Positions 1 to 11,731 of a DNA stretch of 64,000 nucleotides are shown in pieces. Source of the stretch: Marinobacter alexandrii. GTDB taxonomy: Bacteria > Bacteroidota > Bacteroidia > Cytophagales > Cyclobacteriaceae. Each line of letters begins with the position of its first letter. The first letter of the stretch is position 1. Below the pieces are notes generated by a model, which saw only the letters and a list, made by a program, of their open reading frames with translations, was not told the origin of the DNA and made no database searches. The position numbers were made by a program, and so were the translations under genes. Location: contig JBDWTN010000005.1 of the NCBI GenBank assembly GCA_039984955.1, forward strand, positions 682,001 to 746,000, read 5' to 3'.

Positions 1-448
1 CTAAGGCTTTGGCTCCCAGGTAAAGAACTGATGTTAGATTTACGAAAACGAATAGCGCAATCCAGAAGATTGCCAAAATGGTTTTAAGGTTAGCGCTAAA
101 TCTTTTCTCAATGAACTGAGGAATCGTATAGAGTCCTTTCTCAATAAAGATTGGCAGAAAGTATTTACCAACAATCAGCAGAGTGATAGCCGCCATCCAC
201 TCATAAGAAGCAATGGCCAACCCGATTGCAAAACCTGAACCAGTCATCCCAATAAACTGCTCCGCAGAAATGTTTGCAGCAATGAGGGACGCGCCTATCG
301 CCCACCAAGGCAGAGACTTTCCTGCGAGAAAATAATCTTCCGCACTTTTTTCTACACCTTTTTTGCTACGAGAAACAAATAGTCCCATGCAAAGGATTAG
401 CAAGCAATAAGAAGAAAAAATGATAATGTCTAATGTGCTAAATATCAT
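1..448 (-). CDS. Sodium/solute symporter (SSS family), N-terminal part, cut by window edge
   Basis: The reverse strand encodes an open N-terminus of about 149 residues from ATG at 448 (MIFSTLDIIIFSSYCLLI). It continues beyond the left edge. It shows a first hydrophobic helix, then the family-typical stretch with AEDYFLAGKSLPWWAIGASL, NISAEQFIGMTGSGFA and further membrane segments. These resemble Na+/sugar symporters of the SGLT type. It is probably an inner-membrane importer of galactose or a related sugar, because it follows galM by only 2 bp in a galactose operon. The substrate is inferred from context; the family call rests on the visible sequence. Confidence 0.88.
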   Translation of the reverse strand, partial: MIFSTLDIIIFSSYCLLILCMGLFVSRSKKGVEKSAEDYFLAGKSLPWWAIGASLIAANISAEQFIGMTGSGFAIGLAIASYEWMAAITLLIVGKYFLPIFIEKGLYTIPQFIEKRFSANLKTILAIFWIALFVFVNLTSVLYLGAKAL

Positions 449-450
449 GG

Positions 451-1524
451 TTAGATTGTTTTGAATCTATAGGTCGTTTTTGAATAAAAGGTATCCGTTG
501 GTTCTAATGTAACATCAGGGAAATCTTGTTGATTAGGTGAATCCGGGAAATGCTGGGTTTCTAAGCAGACAGCAGTATGTTTTTTGCAATCAACTCCATC
601 AATCTTTAACTCATCCAAGTAGTTTCCGGTGTAAAGCTGTATTCCTGGTTCAGTGGTCCATACTTCCATTACTCTACCACTTTGATCATGACTTAAAACA
701 GCCGCTTTCTGCAGAGTCTCCGAATCCCAATTTTTCAATTTAAAGCAATGATCATATCCTTTGGCTTGATCTATTTGCTCAAATTCACCAACTGAAGGAA
801 TAGCTATTTTTTTTGTGTCTCTGAAATCAAATGGAGAATTGCTCACTCTCACAGTCTTCCCAAGAGGAATTTGTTCACTACTGGTTGGCAGGTATTGATC
901 AGCATTTATTAATAGCTCATGATCAGCTATTTCTTTGGAAAAATCTCCACCCAAATTGAAGTAGCAATGATTAGTAGGATTAAATACTGTTGCTCTATCG
1001 GTTTGAGCCCGATAGGTGATTGAGAAAGAATCTGGCGTAAAGATGAATTCAGCAATCATATTCACATTGCCGGGATAAGATTCTTCATTGTGAATGCTTA
1101 GATAACCAAGTGAAATAGTCACCTCTTCTTCTTTTTCTTCTACTCTAATAGTATTCCAGGCTTTCTTTCCAAACCCCTCAAACCCACCGTGCAGATGATG
1201 CTTTCCACTATTTACAGATAATTGAACCTCCTGATCTTTTAAGATAAATTTTCCATTATTTACCCTATTAGCATACCTACCCACCAAGCTACCTACCACC
1301 TGCGTATCAGCAAGGTAATCTTTGAATGATGGCAGCTCCAGTACTACATTATCATATTTTCCATGATGATCTGGAATTTGAAGTTGTTTAATAATACCAC
1401 CATAGCTAAGTAGCTGAGCTTTAAGGCCATTGTTAAAATCAATTGAAAACTGATTAATTCGCTTTCCTTTCAATAGACAAATGGTATCAATCTGGATGAA
1501 CTGATATGTAGCATCGGTCTCCAT
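451..1524 (-). CDS. galM: Galactose mutarotase (aldose 1-epimerase)
   Basis: This 357-aa protein interconverts the alpha and beta anomers of galactose so that galactokinase can use the sugar. The family signatures are visible: HHLHGG at about residues 109-114, NHCYFNLGG with the probable catalytic His at about 186, and a C-terminal LETQHFPDSPN containing the probable catalytic Glu at about 322. Length is normal for bacterial GalM. No clear signal peptide is present, so it is likely cytoplasmic. It lies 3 bp from galT and 2 bp from the SSS symporter, in the order galK-galT-galM-transporter, one tight transcription unit. Confidence 0.94.
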   Translation of the reverse strand: METDATYQFIQIDTICLLKGKRINQFSIDFNNGLKAQLLSYGGIIKQLQIPDHHGKYDNVVLELPSFKDYLADTQVVGSLVGRYANRVNNGKFILKDQEVQLSVNSGKHHLHGGFEGFGKKAWNTIRVEEKEEEVTISLGYLSIHNEESYPGNVNMIAEFIFTPDSFSITYRAQTDRATVFNPTNHCYFNLGGDFSKEIADHELLINADQYLPTSSEQIPLGKTVRVSNSPFDFRDTKKIAIPSVGEFEQIDQAKGYDHCFKLKNWDSETLQKAAVLSHDQSGRVMEVWTTEPGIQLYTGNYLDELKIDGVDCKKHTAVCLETQHFPDSPNQQDFPDVTLEPTDTFYSKTTYRFKTI

Positions 1525-1527
1525 ATG

Positions 1528-2559
1528 CTAAGCTTTTTTATAATGTATAATTGAAAGATCACGAAGTATTTGAGCGGCTTGCTCAGCCGTAATATCTCTT
1601 TGAGGATTGGCAAACATTTCATAACCTACCATGAATTTTTTCACCGTAGCTGAACGAAGTAAGGGCGGGTAAAAAGAATAATGAAAATGCCAACCTAGAT
1701 CGCCATTACCATCCGTTGGGCGTTGTTGCATTCCTGCAGAATATGGAAATGAAGTCTCAAATAGGTTATCATACCGAATAGTGATTTCGGAAAGAATTTG
1801 AGCAAAACCTCTTTCCTCTTCTCCACTTATTTCGTCAATAGAACGAAAATGCCTACGGGGGATAATCATAGTCTCATAAGGCCATACTGCCCAAAATGGA
1901 ACCAAACACACAAAGTATTCATTCTCACAAACCACTCGTTCTCTTGATTCAAGCTCCTGCAAAAGATAGTCTCCTAGAAGGCTACTTGAATGCTGTTCGA
2001 AATAATCATTTTGGCTTCTTGTCTTCTTTGCTATTTCATTAGGGACGCTGCTCTGCGCCCAAATTTGACCATGCGGATGAGGGTTACTGCATCCCATAAT
2101 TTCTCCCTTATTTTCAAAAATCTGAACATTGTTGATTGAAGGTTGAGATGCTAGTTCGACAAATTGCTCTTTCCAAAGTTTCACTACGCTATGAATATCC
2201 TCTACAGTCATTTTAGCCATGGTGAGCGAATGATCTGGAGAGAAGCACACCACTTTACAAATACCTTCTTCAACATTAGCGCGTAGAAGTCTGTCATCTA
2301 AATCACCTTTTGCCTGCTCAGGAAGTAGCGCTGCAAAATCATTGGTAAAAGTAAAAGTGGAATCATAGTTTGGATTTTCATCTCCGTTGGCTCGTCTATT
2401 TCCGGGACATAAGTAGCAGCTAGAATTATAAGATTCCGACGTTTCATTAACAGAATCCTCTTGCTTCCCCTGCCAGGGTCTTTTGGTCCGGTGAGGTGAA
2501 ACGAGCACCCACTCTTCCGTCAATGGATTGAATCTTTTATGTGTTTTATTGAATTCCAT
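1528..2559 (-). CDS. galT: Galactose-1-phosphate uridylyltransferase
   Basis: This is the Leloir-pathway enzyme that exchanges UMP between UDP-glucose and galactose-1-phosphate. At 343 aa it has the usual length. The active-site HPHGQ motif is at about 161-165, where the second His is the nucleophile that carries UMP in this family. An N-terminal Cys pair (SCYLCPGN, about 48 and 51) fits the zinc site. A C-terminal [14 protein letters not shown] stretch is also typical. It sits 3 bp downstream of galK and 3 bp upstream of galM. galE (UDP-galactose epimerase) is not in the window and must be elsewhere if the pathway is complete. Confidence 0.95.
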   Translation of the reverse strand: MEFNKTHKRFNPLTEEWVLVSPHRTKRPWQGKQEDSVNETSESYNSSCYLCPGNRRANGDENPNYDSTFTFTNDFAALLPEQAKGDLDDRLLRANVEEGICKVVCFSPDHSLTMAKMTVEDIHSVVKLWKEQFVELASQPSINNVQIFENKGEIMGCSNPHPHGQIWAQSSVPNEIAKKTRSQNDYFEQHSSSLLGDYLLQELESRERVVCENEYFVCLVPFWAVWPYETMIIPRRHFRSIDEISGEEERGFAQILSEITIRYDNLFETSFPYSAGMQQRPTDGNGDLGWHFHYSFYPPLLRSATVKKFMVGYEMFANPQRDITAEQAAQILRDLSIIHYKKA

Positions 2560-2562
2560 CGG

Positions 2563-3738
2563 TTAGTTTGATTCTGAGATAATATGCACCCCATCTGATA
2601 TCTCAACTGAGATGGGAGTTGAGTTTATATCAAATTCTTTCTTGTAAGCTTCCCCTATATCACTGACAAATTGATCCTCTATACTTCTTTCTATCAGATT
2701 GATGGTACAACCACCAAAACCTCCACCCATCATTCTGGCTCCCAATACTCCCTGATAGTCATTGGCAAAATCGGCAAGAAAATCAATCTCCTCACAAGTA
2801 ATCTCATACCCATTTTTCATTCCCTCTTGTCCTTGCTTTAGCAACTCTCCTACTCTGCCCAAGTCATCTGATTTCATTGCCTCTACTATTCCATGTACAC
2901 GTTCATTCTCTTCTATTATGTATTTGCACCGACGGTAGCTTTTGTCAGATAAGGAAGACTTGCAATTCTCAAGTATTTCAATATGCATGTCCCTCATTGA
3001 CCTTACAGCTGTATACGTACGAGCTATAATCTCCACCCCTTCTTCTGTCTGTTCTCGCCGAACATTATATCCTGAACTGGCATGACTGTGTTTCACTTCA
3101 GAATTAATCAGGAGAAATTTATGATCGGATAATTTGATGGGTGAAACCTCATGATTGAGGCTATCACAATCCAATAGAATCGCATGATCCTCTACCCCGA
3201 AAAGACTGGCATATTGATCCATAATTCCACACATCACTCCCACAAAATGATGCTCTGACCATTGTGCAGTGAGAGCCATCTCTCTTCTAGAAAGATCTAA
3301 ATGGAAGAGTTCATTCAGGCCAAAACAAACTCCGCATTCTAAAGCAGCAGATGAGGATAAGCCTGATCCTTGGGGCAAGTCTCCAGTGAATACTATATTA
3401 AAGGGCTCGATTCCATATCCTTGAGATTTCAACCTTGATACCACTCCAAGCACATAATTTTTCCATGAAAAACCAGCAAGTGGTTCCAGTTCATCTAAAG
3501 TAAAATCTAATGATTCCCCTTCATCTAAAGCAATGACTCGACACGTGCTGTCATTTGAAAGTGAAAAGGCAAAGTAGATGCCTAGGTCAATGGCCGCCGG
3601 GAGTACGAACCCTTTATTATAATCTGTATGCTCTCCAATTAGATTGATTCTTCCAGGAGCTCTTACTAGTAATGTAGAGTGATCCGAAAGTTCACTGATT
3701 TTGCTCTTAACCTTATCTATCAATTTTCTATTCATCAT
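2563..3738 (-). CDS. galK: Galactokinase
   Basis: This GHMP-superfamily kinase phosphorylates galactose at C1. Of 391 aa, the N-terminal galactokinase signature GRINLIGEHTDYNKG is at about 29-43, the ATP-binding GSGLSSSAALE motif is in the middle, and the third GHMP motif (GARMMGGGFGGCTI) is near residue 340. Two consecutive ATGs (3738 and 3735) are possible starts. Either way the start overlaps the stop of the upstream oxidase gene, so translation is probably coupled. It is the first of three consecutive Leloir genes. Confidence 0.95.
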   Translation of the reverse strand: MMNRKLIDKVKSKISELSDHSTLLVRAPGRINLIGEHTDYNKGFVLPAAIDLGIYFAFSLSNDSTCRVIALDEGESLDFTLDELEPLAGFSWKNYVLGVVSRLKSQGYGIEPFNIVFTGDLPQGSGLSSSAALECGVCFGLNELFHLDLSRREMALTAQWSEHHFVGVMCGIMDQYASLFGVEDHAILLDCDSLNHEVSPIKLSDHKFLLINSEVKHSHASSGYNVRREQTEEGVEIIARTYTAVRSMRDMHIEILENCKSSLSDKSYRRCKYIIEENERVHGIVEAMKSDDLGRVGELLKQGQEGMKNGYEITCEEIDFLADFANDYQGVLGARMMGGGFGGCTINLIERSIEDQFVSDIGEAYKKEFDINSTPISVEISDGVHIISESN

Positions 3739-4901
3739 TTGCCCCAGTCTTGAACAATTAGATCACGAGTCAATTCATCAGTTGATTCACATCCTAGTTG
3801 ATCCATCACTTGTCTTAGCTGCATATCAAGCATATTAATGGTATGGATACCTCCTTTTTTTCCTAAAGCTCCTACGCCATACATAAAAGTTCTTCCAAGA
3901 AAGCAAGCCTTTGCTCCGGTCGCCAAGCACCTGGCAATGTCAGTACCCGATTCAATTCCTCCATCCATCATCATGGTAAGTTTGTTTTCATACTTCTCAA
4001 GCAGTCTGCTTAGCGAATGAATGGTTGACTCGCCTGCATCTAATTGCCTTCCTCCATGATTAGATACAATCACTCCGTCAGCGCCGATAGCAACAGCTTT
4101 TTCTGCATCGACTTCATTTACTACTCCTTTAATTATCAGCTTTCCTTTCCATTGACCTCTCAGAGCTTTTAATTTTTCTTCATCAAGTCTTCCATTGAAC
4201 GTGTCATTCATAAATTTTCCCAGCTGACCCAAGTTCAGATTCTTTGGCATATAAGACTTAAGTGTGGCAAAATTTGGCTGACCATACACAAGAGTTTGTA
4301 GTGCCCAGTTGGGTTTACCAGTGATTTGGAGAATATTCTTAAGTGATAGCTTGGGGGGCATGCTTAAACCATTTTTAATATCCTTGTATCGAATACCGAA
4401 GCTAGGAGTATCAGCAAGTGCTACAAGGACTCTACAGCCACTTTCCCATGCTCTATCAAGCATATCTTTCTTTAATTTCTCTTCAGCTGGATGATAGAGT
4501 TGAAACCAAAAATTTCCTTCTGTAATTGATGCAACATCCTCAATACTACTCGTGGTAACCGTACTTAAGATAAATGGAATATTTTTTTGAAAGGCAGCCT
4601 TAGCAAGCACCATTGGAGAATTAGGCCAAATCAACCCCTGAAGACCTATAGGGGCTATACCAAAAGGGGCATTATATGTTTTTCCAAATAATTCAACGGC
4701 ATGATCAACTGAGTCAAGTTTCTTAATGTATTGAGGCATCAATTCAATACGTTGGATGTCCTCATGATTCTTTTTAAGGTTTCTCTCTTCCCCGGCTCCA
4801 CCAATCAGGTATTCGAAAGCAAATTTCGGGACTCTCCTTTTAGCTTTTTCTCGTAAGTCTTGTGAGGATGGGTATCGGGTGTCGAATAAGCCTTTATTCA
4901 T
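3735..4901 (-). CDS. FMN-dependent alpha-hydroxy-acid oxidase/dehydrogenase (L-lactate dehydrogenase LldD-like)
   Basis: This is a TIM-barrel flavoprotein that oxidises L-2-hydroxy acids such as L-lactate to the keto acid. Family hallmarks seen are SNHGGRQLDAGEST (the catalytic-His region), an upstream loop around IIKGVVNEVDAEKA, and the FMN phosphate-binding segment with DGGIESGTDIARCLATGA. I chose ATG 4901, giving 388 aa; a GTG two codons earlier at 4907 would overlap the upstream stop by one base. The stop overlaps galK. An L-lactate oxidase in a galactose operon is unusual. It makes sense if L-lactate arises from the rhamnose pathway at 33.6-38.4 kb, which shares a putative operator with this operon. 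Exact substrate is not provable from sequence. Confidence 0.85.
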   Translation of the reverse strand: MNKGLFDTRYPSSQDLREKAKRRVPKFAFEYLIGGAGEERNLKKNHEDIQRIELMPQYIKKLDSVDHAVELFGKTYNAPFGIAPIGLQGLIWPNSPMVLAKAAFQKNIPFILSTVTTSSIEDVASITEGNFWFQLYHPAEEKLKKDMLDRAWESGCRVLVALADTPSFGIRYKDIKNGLSMPPKLSLKNILQITGKPNWALQTLVYGQPNFATLKSYMPKNLNLGQLGKFMNDTFNGRLDEEKLKALRGQWKGKLIIKGVVNEVDAEKAVAIGADGVIVSNHGGRQLDAGESTIHSLSRLLEKYENKLTMMMDGGIESGTDIARCLATGAKACFLGRTFMYGVGALGKKGGIHTINMLDMQLRQVMDQLGCESTDELTRDLIVQDWGK

Positions 4902-4906
4902 AATCA

Positions 4907-5200
4907 CTATTCAAAATCAAAGGTTGATGCCTTACCCAGATAGGAGATTTCTATGTGATCTTGAGCATCCAGACAAGCTCTAAAAATTGATTTTCTGATA
5001 GATAGATTCTTTCTTCCTAGACTTTCCACTATTGACTTTCTCAGTTCCTCAGGCTCAAACTTCAATTTTCTATCAAAATAGTAATAGGTGAATGAAGAAA
5101 ACATCATCGGTAATGTTTCTAACCGATCCGACTTGGTTACCTGGAAGATTATCTCCGCCTGATGATTAGCAGCATCATATATCACTCCGTAGCAATTCAT
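4907..5200 (-). CDS. Small hypothetical protein (97 aa)
   Basis: I do not recognise this protein. It is 97 aa, probably cytoplasmic, with no signal peptide or membrane segment. It looks mixed alpha/beta with a charged central helix (EPEELRKSIVESLGRKN). It is probably real: its ATG overlaps the stop of the 58-aa membrane protein upstream (ATGA), and it ends just before the alpha-hydroxy-acid oxidase, so it sits inside a tightly packed operon. A role as accessory to the permease or the oxidase is only a guess. Confidence 0.65.
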   Translation of the reverse strand: MNCYGVIYDAANHQAEIIFQVTKSDRLETLPMMFSSFTYYYFDRKLKFEPEELRKSIVESLGRKNLSIRKSIFRACLDAQDHIEISYLGKASTFDFE

Positions 5201-5373
5201 GCTTTGTGCTTCATTTGATCTTTGAAGACAGATACTGCAAGCCAGAGCACCGTTCCTAACAACATAATCTTATGGTTCCAGTCCAGTGTAATCATCTCCA
5301 TGAAATAAAGAATTGGGGCAATCAAGGTAATCGATAATCCGATGTATCCGACAGTAGATAATAGTTTGCTCAT
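5197..5373 (-). CDS. Small membrane protein (58 aa)
   Basis: A 58-codon ORF starts with MSKLLSTVGYIGLS and ends with VFKDQMKHKA. It has two hydrophobic segments (about 8-24 and 36-50) separated by a short MEMITLDWNHK loop, so it is likely a two-helix inner-membrane protein. Its start overlaps the permease stop and its stop overlaps the start of the 97-aa ORF, each as ATGA. Such double overlap strongly suggests a translated gene. Similar two-helix partners are common beside transporters, but this family is not one I recognise. Confidence 0.7.
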   Translation of the reverse strand: MSKLLSTVGYIGLSITLIAPILYFMEMITLDWNHKIMLLGTVLWLAVSVFKDQMKHKA

Positions 5374-6797
5374 GATCTATTCATCCATTTACTAAATACA
5401 ATAAAAAGAACTCCAGTAGTAATCCAAGCAGGTAGCGTCAAAAACGAAAGAAACATACCTGTACTCAATGAAACACTATAAAAAATCGCCATACTAATTA
5501 TCCATGCCAGCAACACGGCCCAGTTAAAGTTTTTATTGGCCCACTCCGCATAGTTCTGTTTTATAGCAAATTTCTGCGAGAAGTAATGGTCGAAGAAGAT
5601 GATTGCTCCTATAGGTGCAAGAATGAATCCGTAAGTCGCCACGAATCCTAGAAGTTTCATCGCGAAGGCAGGAAATATACCAGCAATTGTCGCAAGTACC
5701 CCCGCTACAATCGTCACAGTGAACGTAGATGCTTTTGGCATGATGGCTTGAAAAGCTAGCCCCGCCCGATAGATAGTTGGATTAGCAGTGGTCCACCCTG
5801 CTACCACTACCAGCACTAAACCAGAAATACCTACAGCCTGATAAGCCATTGGTCCCGGCGCTACAGGAGGAGCCTCTCCATTCGCCAATGCATTTATTGC
5901 CTCTGGCGACTGTATGAAAACTGCGTATAGTAAGGAAGCACAGACCCAGGCCATGAAATGACCGATATACATTCCTGCTGATGTCGTCCATCCGGCAGAA
6001 GCTTTCTTAGCATAACGAAATACGGAAAGATCGGCCATACCCATGTGCATAGCGGCATTGCAAAACCATGCAAAGAACATGACATGCCAAAAGGTGAATT
6101 TCGTTTGACCTGGAAATGGCTCACCTCCATCTCCCCAGATTGCCCAGATATCCTGAAAAGACTGCACATTCAATTGTCTCAATGCTACAATACCGCATGC
6201 AAGAAATACAACAACCATCCATGGCGCTGCAATATTTGCAAACCGACTGACAGACTCATAGCCTTTAGCTGCAACTAAAGAAATTACAGTACCAATCAAA
6301 ATCACTATTATTACCCAGCTTATACTATTAGGCATGGTATCAGTAAGTGCCGGCATAGGCATATCAAATGGTATTCCTACAGCGGTAGCTGAAACAGTAA
6401 TCATGGAACCTGCCAGGAAACAAAAAAGGATGCCATTAGCCAGGTTATAAATTGTCACCAGATTTTTACCACAGATCTTTTCTAGTTGATAGTATAAGGT
6501 AATTCTTGATTTTGTAGCGATCGGTGCTGTTATATATCGCCAACTTAGCGTGGCGAGTAAGTTTCCTAAAAATAATCCTACGATGAGATCAAAGGCACTT
6601 ACCCCAGCTGCTAAAAATAATGGTCCAATCATTAGCTCCGTTCCGGCGGCATGTTCTCCAGCATACATACCAAGGAAGCTCTTCCAGCCTTTACGTTCGT
6701 GAGCTGGTATCGGCTCACGCTCGTATTCATTGACTGGGTTTTCCTGCTCAACACTTATAGCTTCGATTCTTTCGCTCATAGTTAAGTTCGTTTGCAA
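5370..6797 (-). CDS. NCS1-type (purine/cytosine permease family) transporter
   Basis: A 475-aa polytopic membrane protein with about 12 hydrophobic segments. The N-terminal region with the motif EHAAGTELMIGPLFLAAGVS, followed by a long run of transporter helices, resembles the nucleobase:cation symporter-1 family (cytosine permease CodB and relatives). It is the first gene of the galactose operon. The 5' region holds a putative operator (6924-6941). The substrate is uncertain: the family usually carries nucleobases or related compounds, yet this gene is coupled to a small membrane protein and an alpha-hydroxy-acid oxidase. A hydroxy-acid or sugar-derived substrate is possible but unproven. 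Confidence 0.8.
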   Translation of the reverse strand: MQTNLTMSERIEAISVEQENPVNEYEREPIPAHERKGWKSFLGMYAGEHAAGTELMIGPLFLAAGVSAFDLIVGLFLGNLLATLSWRYITAPIATKSRITLYYQLEKICGKNLVTIYNLANGILFCFLAGSMITVSATAVGIPFDMPMPALTDTMPNSISWVIIVILIGTVISLVAAKGYESVSRFANIAAPWMVVVFLACGIVALRQLNVQSFQDIWAIWGDGGEPFPGQTKFTFWHVMFFAWFCNAAMHMGMADLSVFRYAKKASAGWTTSAGMYIGHFMAWVCASLLYAVFIQSPEAINALANGEAPPVAPGPMAYQAVGISGLVLVVVAGWTTANPTIYRAGLAFQAIMPKASTFTVTIVAGVLATIAGIFPAFAMKLLGFVATYGFILAPIGAIIFFDHYFSQKFAIKQNYAEWANKNFNWAVLLAWIISMAIFYSVSLSTGMFLSFLTLPAWITTGVLFIVFSKWMNRS

Positions 6798-6923
6798 TTC
6801 GGAAAGATTAATTCCATTTTGTTAAAATGGACACGTTCTTTTTGTTAATTACTTATTTACAGCTATTATTCATTCCTCGAATTGCAAAATTTATAGCAAA
6901 CTAACGAGTGATCAGAGCATGAG

Positions 6924-6941
6924 CATCCTGCACTGTGCTGA
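6924..6941 (-). promoter_or_regulatory. Putative regulon operator, site A (galactose operon)
   Basis: Read toward the operon the site is TCAGCACAGTGCAGGATG. It matches the three other intergenic copies at 11624, 28511 and 33596. Its inner edge lies 127 bp before the permease start codon. The family-wide pattern is TCAGCATAGTRCAGGATG. Function as a binding site for the GntR-type regulator at 32526-33548 is inferred. Confidence 0.65.
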
Positions 6942-6998
6942 GTTTTATATTTAACCGATCAACTTCAAGATCTCCTTCATAAATTAAATTGATATATA

Positions 6999-7094
6999 TG
7001 CGGAGAATAAAAAAAATTCTCCGCAAAATACACTGATAATAGGTAGATCTTCTGCGGAGAATGACATACATTTGCTGCAAAAATTGCGGAGAAT
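6999..7094 (+). promoter_or_regulatory. Repeated TGCGGAGAAT boxes upstream of fic
   Basis: Four copies of a 10-bp box are seen. TGCGGAGAAT at 6999-7008 is followed by seven A and its exact inverted copy ATTCTCCGCA at 7016-7025. Direct copies follow at 7053-7062 and 7085-7094, 32 bp apart. The last copy runs into the fic ATG (7093). This is a likely operator array for autoregulation. The palindromic pair could also form an RNA hairpin. The candidate binder is the C-terminal winged-helix region of the Fic protein itself (inference). Confidence 0.7.
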
Positions 7095-8196
7095 GTGGAT
7101 ATATCAGCGAAATAATTGGCCAAATTTTAAATGGGACAATGGATTTGCTTCTGAAAAGCTAGCTACACTTCATAAAAAGCAAGGCATATTACTTGGTCAA
7201 ATGGAAGAATTGGGATTTACCTTAAAATCTGACGCTAGCATGCAGATGGTAACTCAGGATGTATTGAAGTCCAGTCTTATTGAGGGTGAGAACTTACCAA
7301 AAGACGAAGTTAGATCTTCTGTAGCCAGACGGATGGGATTGGAAATAGGTGGATTAGTGAACAGCAGCAGAGAGGTGGAAGGAGTGGTGGATATGATGCT
7401 TGATGCTACGATAAAATACAATGAAAGACTTACGAAAGATCGATTATTAGGATGGCATAATTCGCTTTTTCCAGCTGGAAAAAGCGGCATGCATTCCATA
7501 ACTGTGGGTCTGTGGAGAGATAATACTAGGAATGATCCCATGCAGGTAGTTTCAGGAGCTATAGGCCGGGAGGTCGTTCATTTCCAAGCACCGGATGCCG
7601 ATAGGCTTGAAGAGGAAATGCGACGATTTCTCATGTGGCTCAACGGTAGAACAAAGCTAGATCCATTGTTGAAAGCTGCCATAGCACATCTCTGGTTTGT
7701 GACATTACACCCTTTTGATGATGGAAATGGGCGCATAGCACGTGCTGTCACAGATATGTTATTGGCAAGATCGGATGATATGTCATTCAGATTTTATAGT
7801 ATGTCTTCAAGCATAGAAAAAGATAAAAAAAATTACTATGCTATACTGGAGAAAACTCAACGCGGAGATTTAGATGTGTCTGAATGGGTCATGTGGTTTT
7901 TGAACCGTTTAGAAGATGCATTCGGACAATCTCATATACTCCTAAATGATGTTCTGTTTCAAGCCAAGTTTTGGCATAACCCCGAACTTCTAGGAATTAA
8001 CAATCGCCAAAAGAATATGCTGAAAAAACTATTGGATGATTTTCAAGGAAAGCTTACTTCATCAAAGTGGGCTAAAATGACTAAAACTTCACAAGACACA
8101 GCGGGCAGGGATATCAACGATCTGATAAAGAAAGGAATCTTAAAAAAAGATGATTCTGGCGGAAGAAGCACAAGTTATTCATTGGTGAGAGATTGA
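7093..8196 (+). CDS. Fic-family protein (AMPylase type) with DUF4172-like N-terminus and C-terminal wHTH
   Basis: This 367-aa Fic protein starts with MWIYQRNNWPNFKWD, the typical opening of Fic proteins with the DUF4172 N-terminal domain. That supports ATG 7093 over an upstream TTG at 7072. The catalytic motif HPFDDGNGR is at 206-214. A class II inhibitory motif (SxxxEG: S60, E64, G65) is visible. The last 65 residues look like a winged helix (SSKWAKMTKTSQDTAGRDINDLIKKG). The family transfers AMP or similar groups to target proteins. It stands alone between the galactose operon and GH2 with its own repeat-rich promoter. The target cannot be read from sequence. Confidence 0.93.
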   Translation: MWIYQRNNWPNFKWDNGFASEKLATLHKKQGILLGQMEELGFTLKSDASMQMVTQDVLKSSLIEGENLPKDEVRSSVARRMGLEIGGLVNSSREVEGVVDMMLDATIKYNERLTKDRLLGWHNSLFPAGKSGMHSITVGLWRDNTRNDPMQVVSGAIGREVVHFQAPDADRLEEEMRRFLMWLNGRTKLDPLLKAAIAHLWFVTLHPFDDGNGRIARAVTDMLLARSDDMSFRFYSMSSSIEKDKKNYYAILEKTQRGDLDVSEWVMWFLNRLEDAFGQSHILLNDVLFQAKFWHNPELLGINNRQKNMLKKLLDDFQGKLTSSKWAKMTKTSQDTAGRDINDLIKKGILKKDDSGGRSTSYSLVRD

Positions 8197-8235
8197 AATA
8201 GATCTGTATACTCTTATTTTTTAAACCATTAAAAA

Positions 8236-8281
8236 GGCAGCTCCGCCTAGCAGAGCCGCCAATGCAAAGCCTTCGCTTTGC
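8236..8281. terminator. Two consecutive hairpins between convergent fic and GH2 genes
   Basis: Hairpin one is GGCAGCTC at 8236-8243 pairing with GAGCCGCC at 8253-8260 (one mismatch). Hairpin two is GCAAAGC-CTTC-GCTTTGC at 8264-8281, a perfect 7-bp stem. The location between two converging stop codons (8196 and 8286) fits a bidirectional terminator. Confidence 0.6.
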
Positions 8282-8285
8282 TTCC

Positions 8286-11504
<3,219 letters not shown>

Positions 11505-11623
11505 TTATATTGAAAGATCTACTATCAGAAAAATATCAATTGATGAGGTTTTCAGAATGAATTCACGTTTACTTATTTCAAATAAAATAATTGTAGAAAA
11601 ATACATCAGGAGATTAGCTTGAC

Positions 11624-11641
11624 TATCCTGCACTATGCTGA
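11624..11641 (-). promoter_or_regulatory. Putative regulon operator, site B (GH2 gene)
   Basis: In the direction of the GH2 gene the site reads TCAGCATAGTGCAGGATA. It lies in the 287-bp gap between the alpha/beta hydrolase stop and the GH2 start, 180 bp before ATG 11444. It matches sites A, C and D. It implies that GH2 has its own regulated promoter rather than only read-through from the PUL. The rest of this gap shows only a weak 6-bp stem (ATGAGT/ACTCAT, about 11673-11695). Confidence 0.65.
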
Positions 11642-11731
11642 TCTTGTAGCAATTTTATTTCACAAAAAGCCAGGATGAGTCTACTTAAATGACTCATAGG
11701 ATGATGTGTTTCACTTTTATCATTTCAATAA

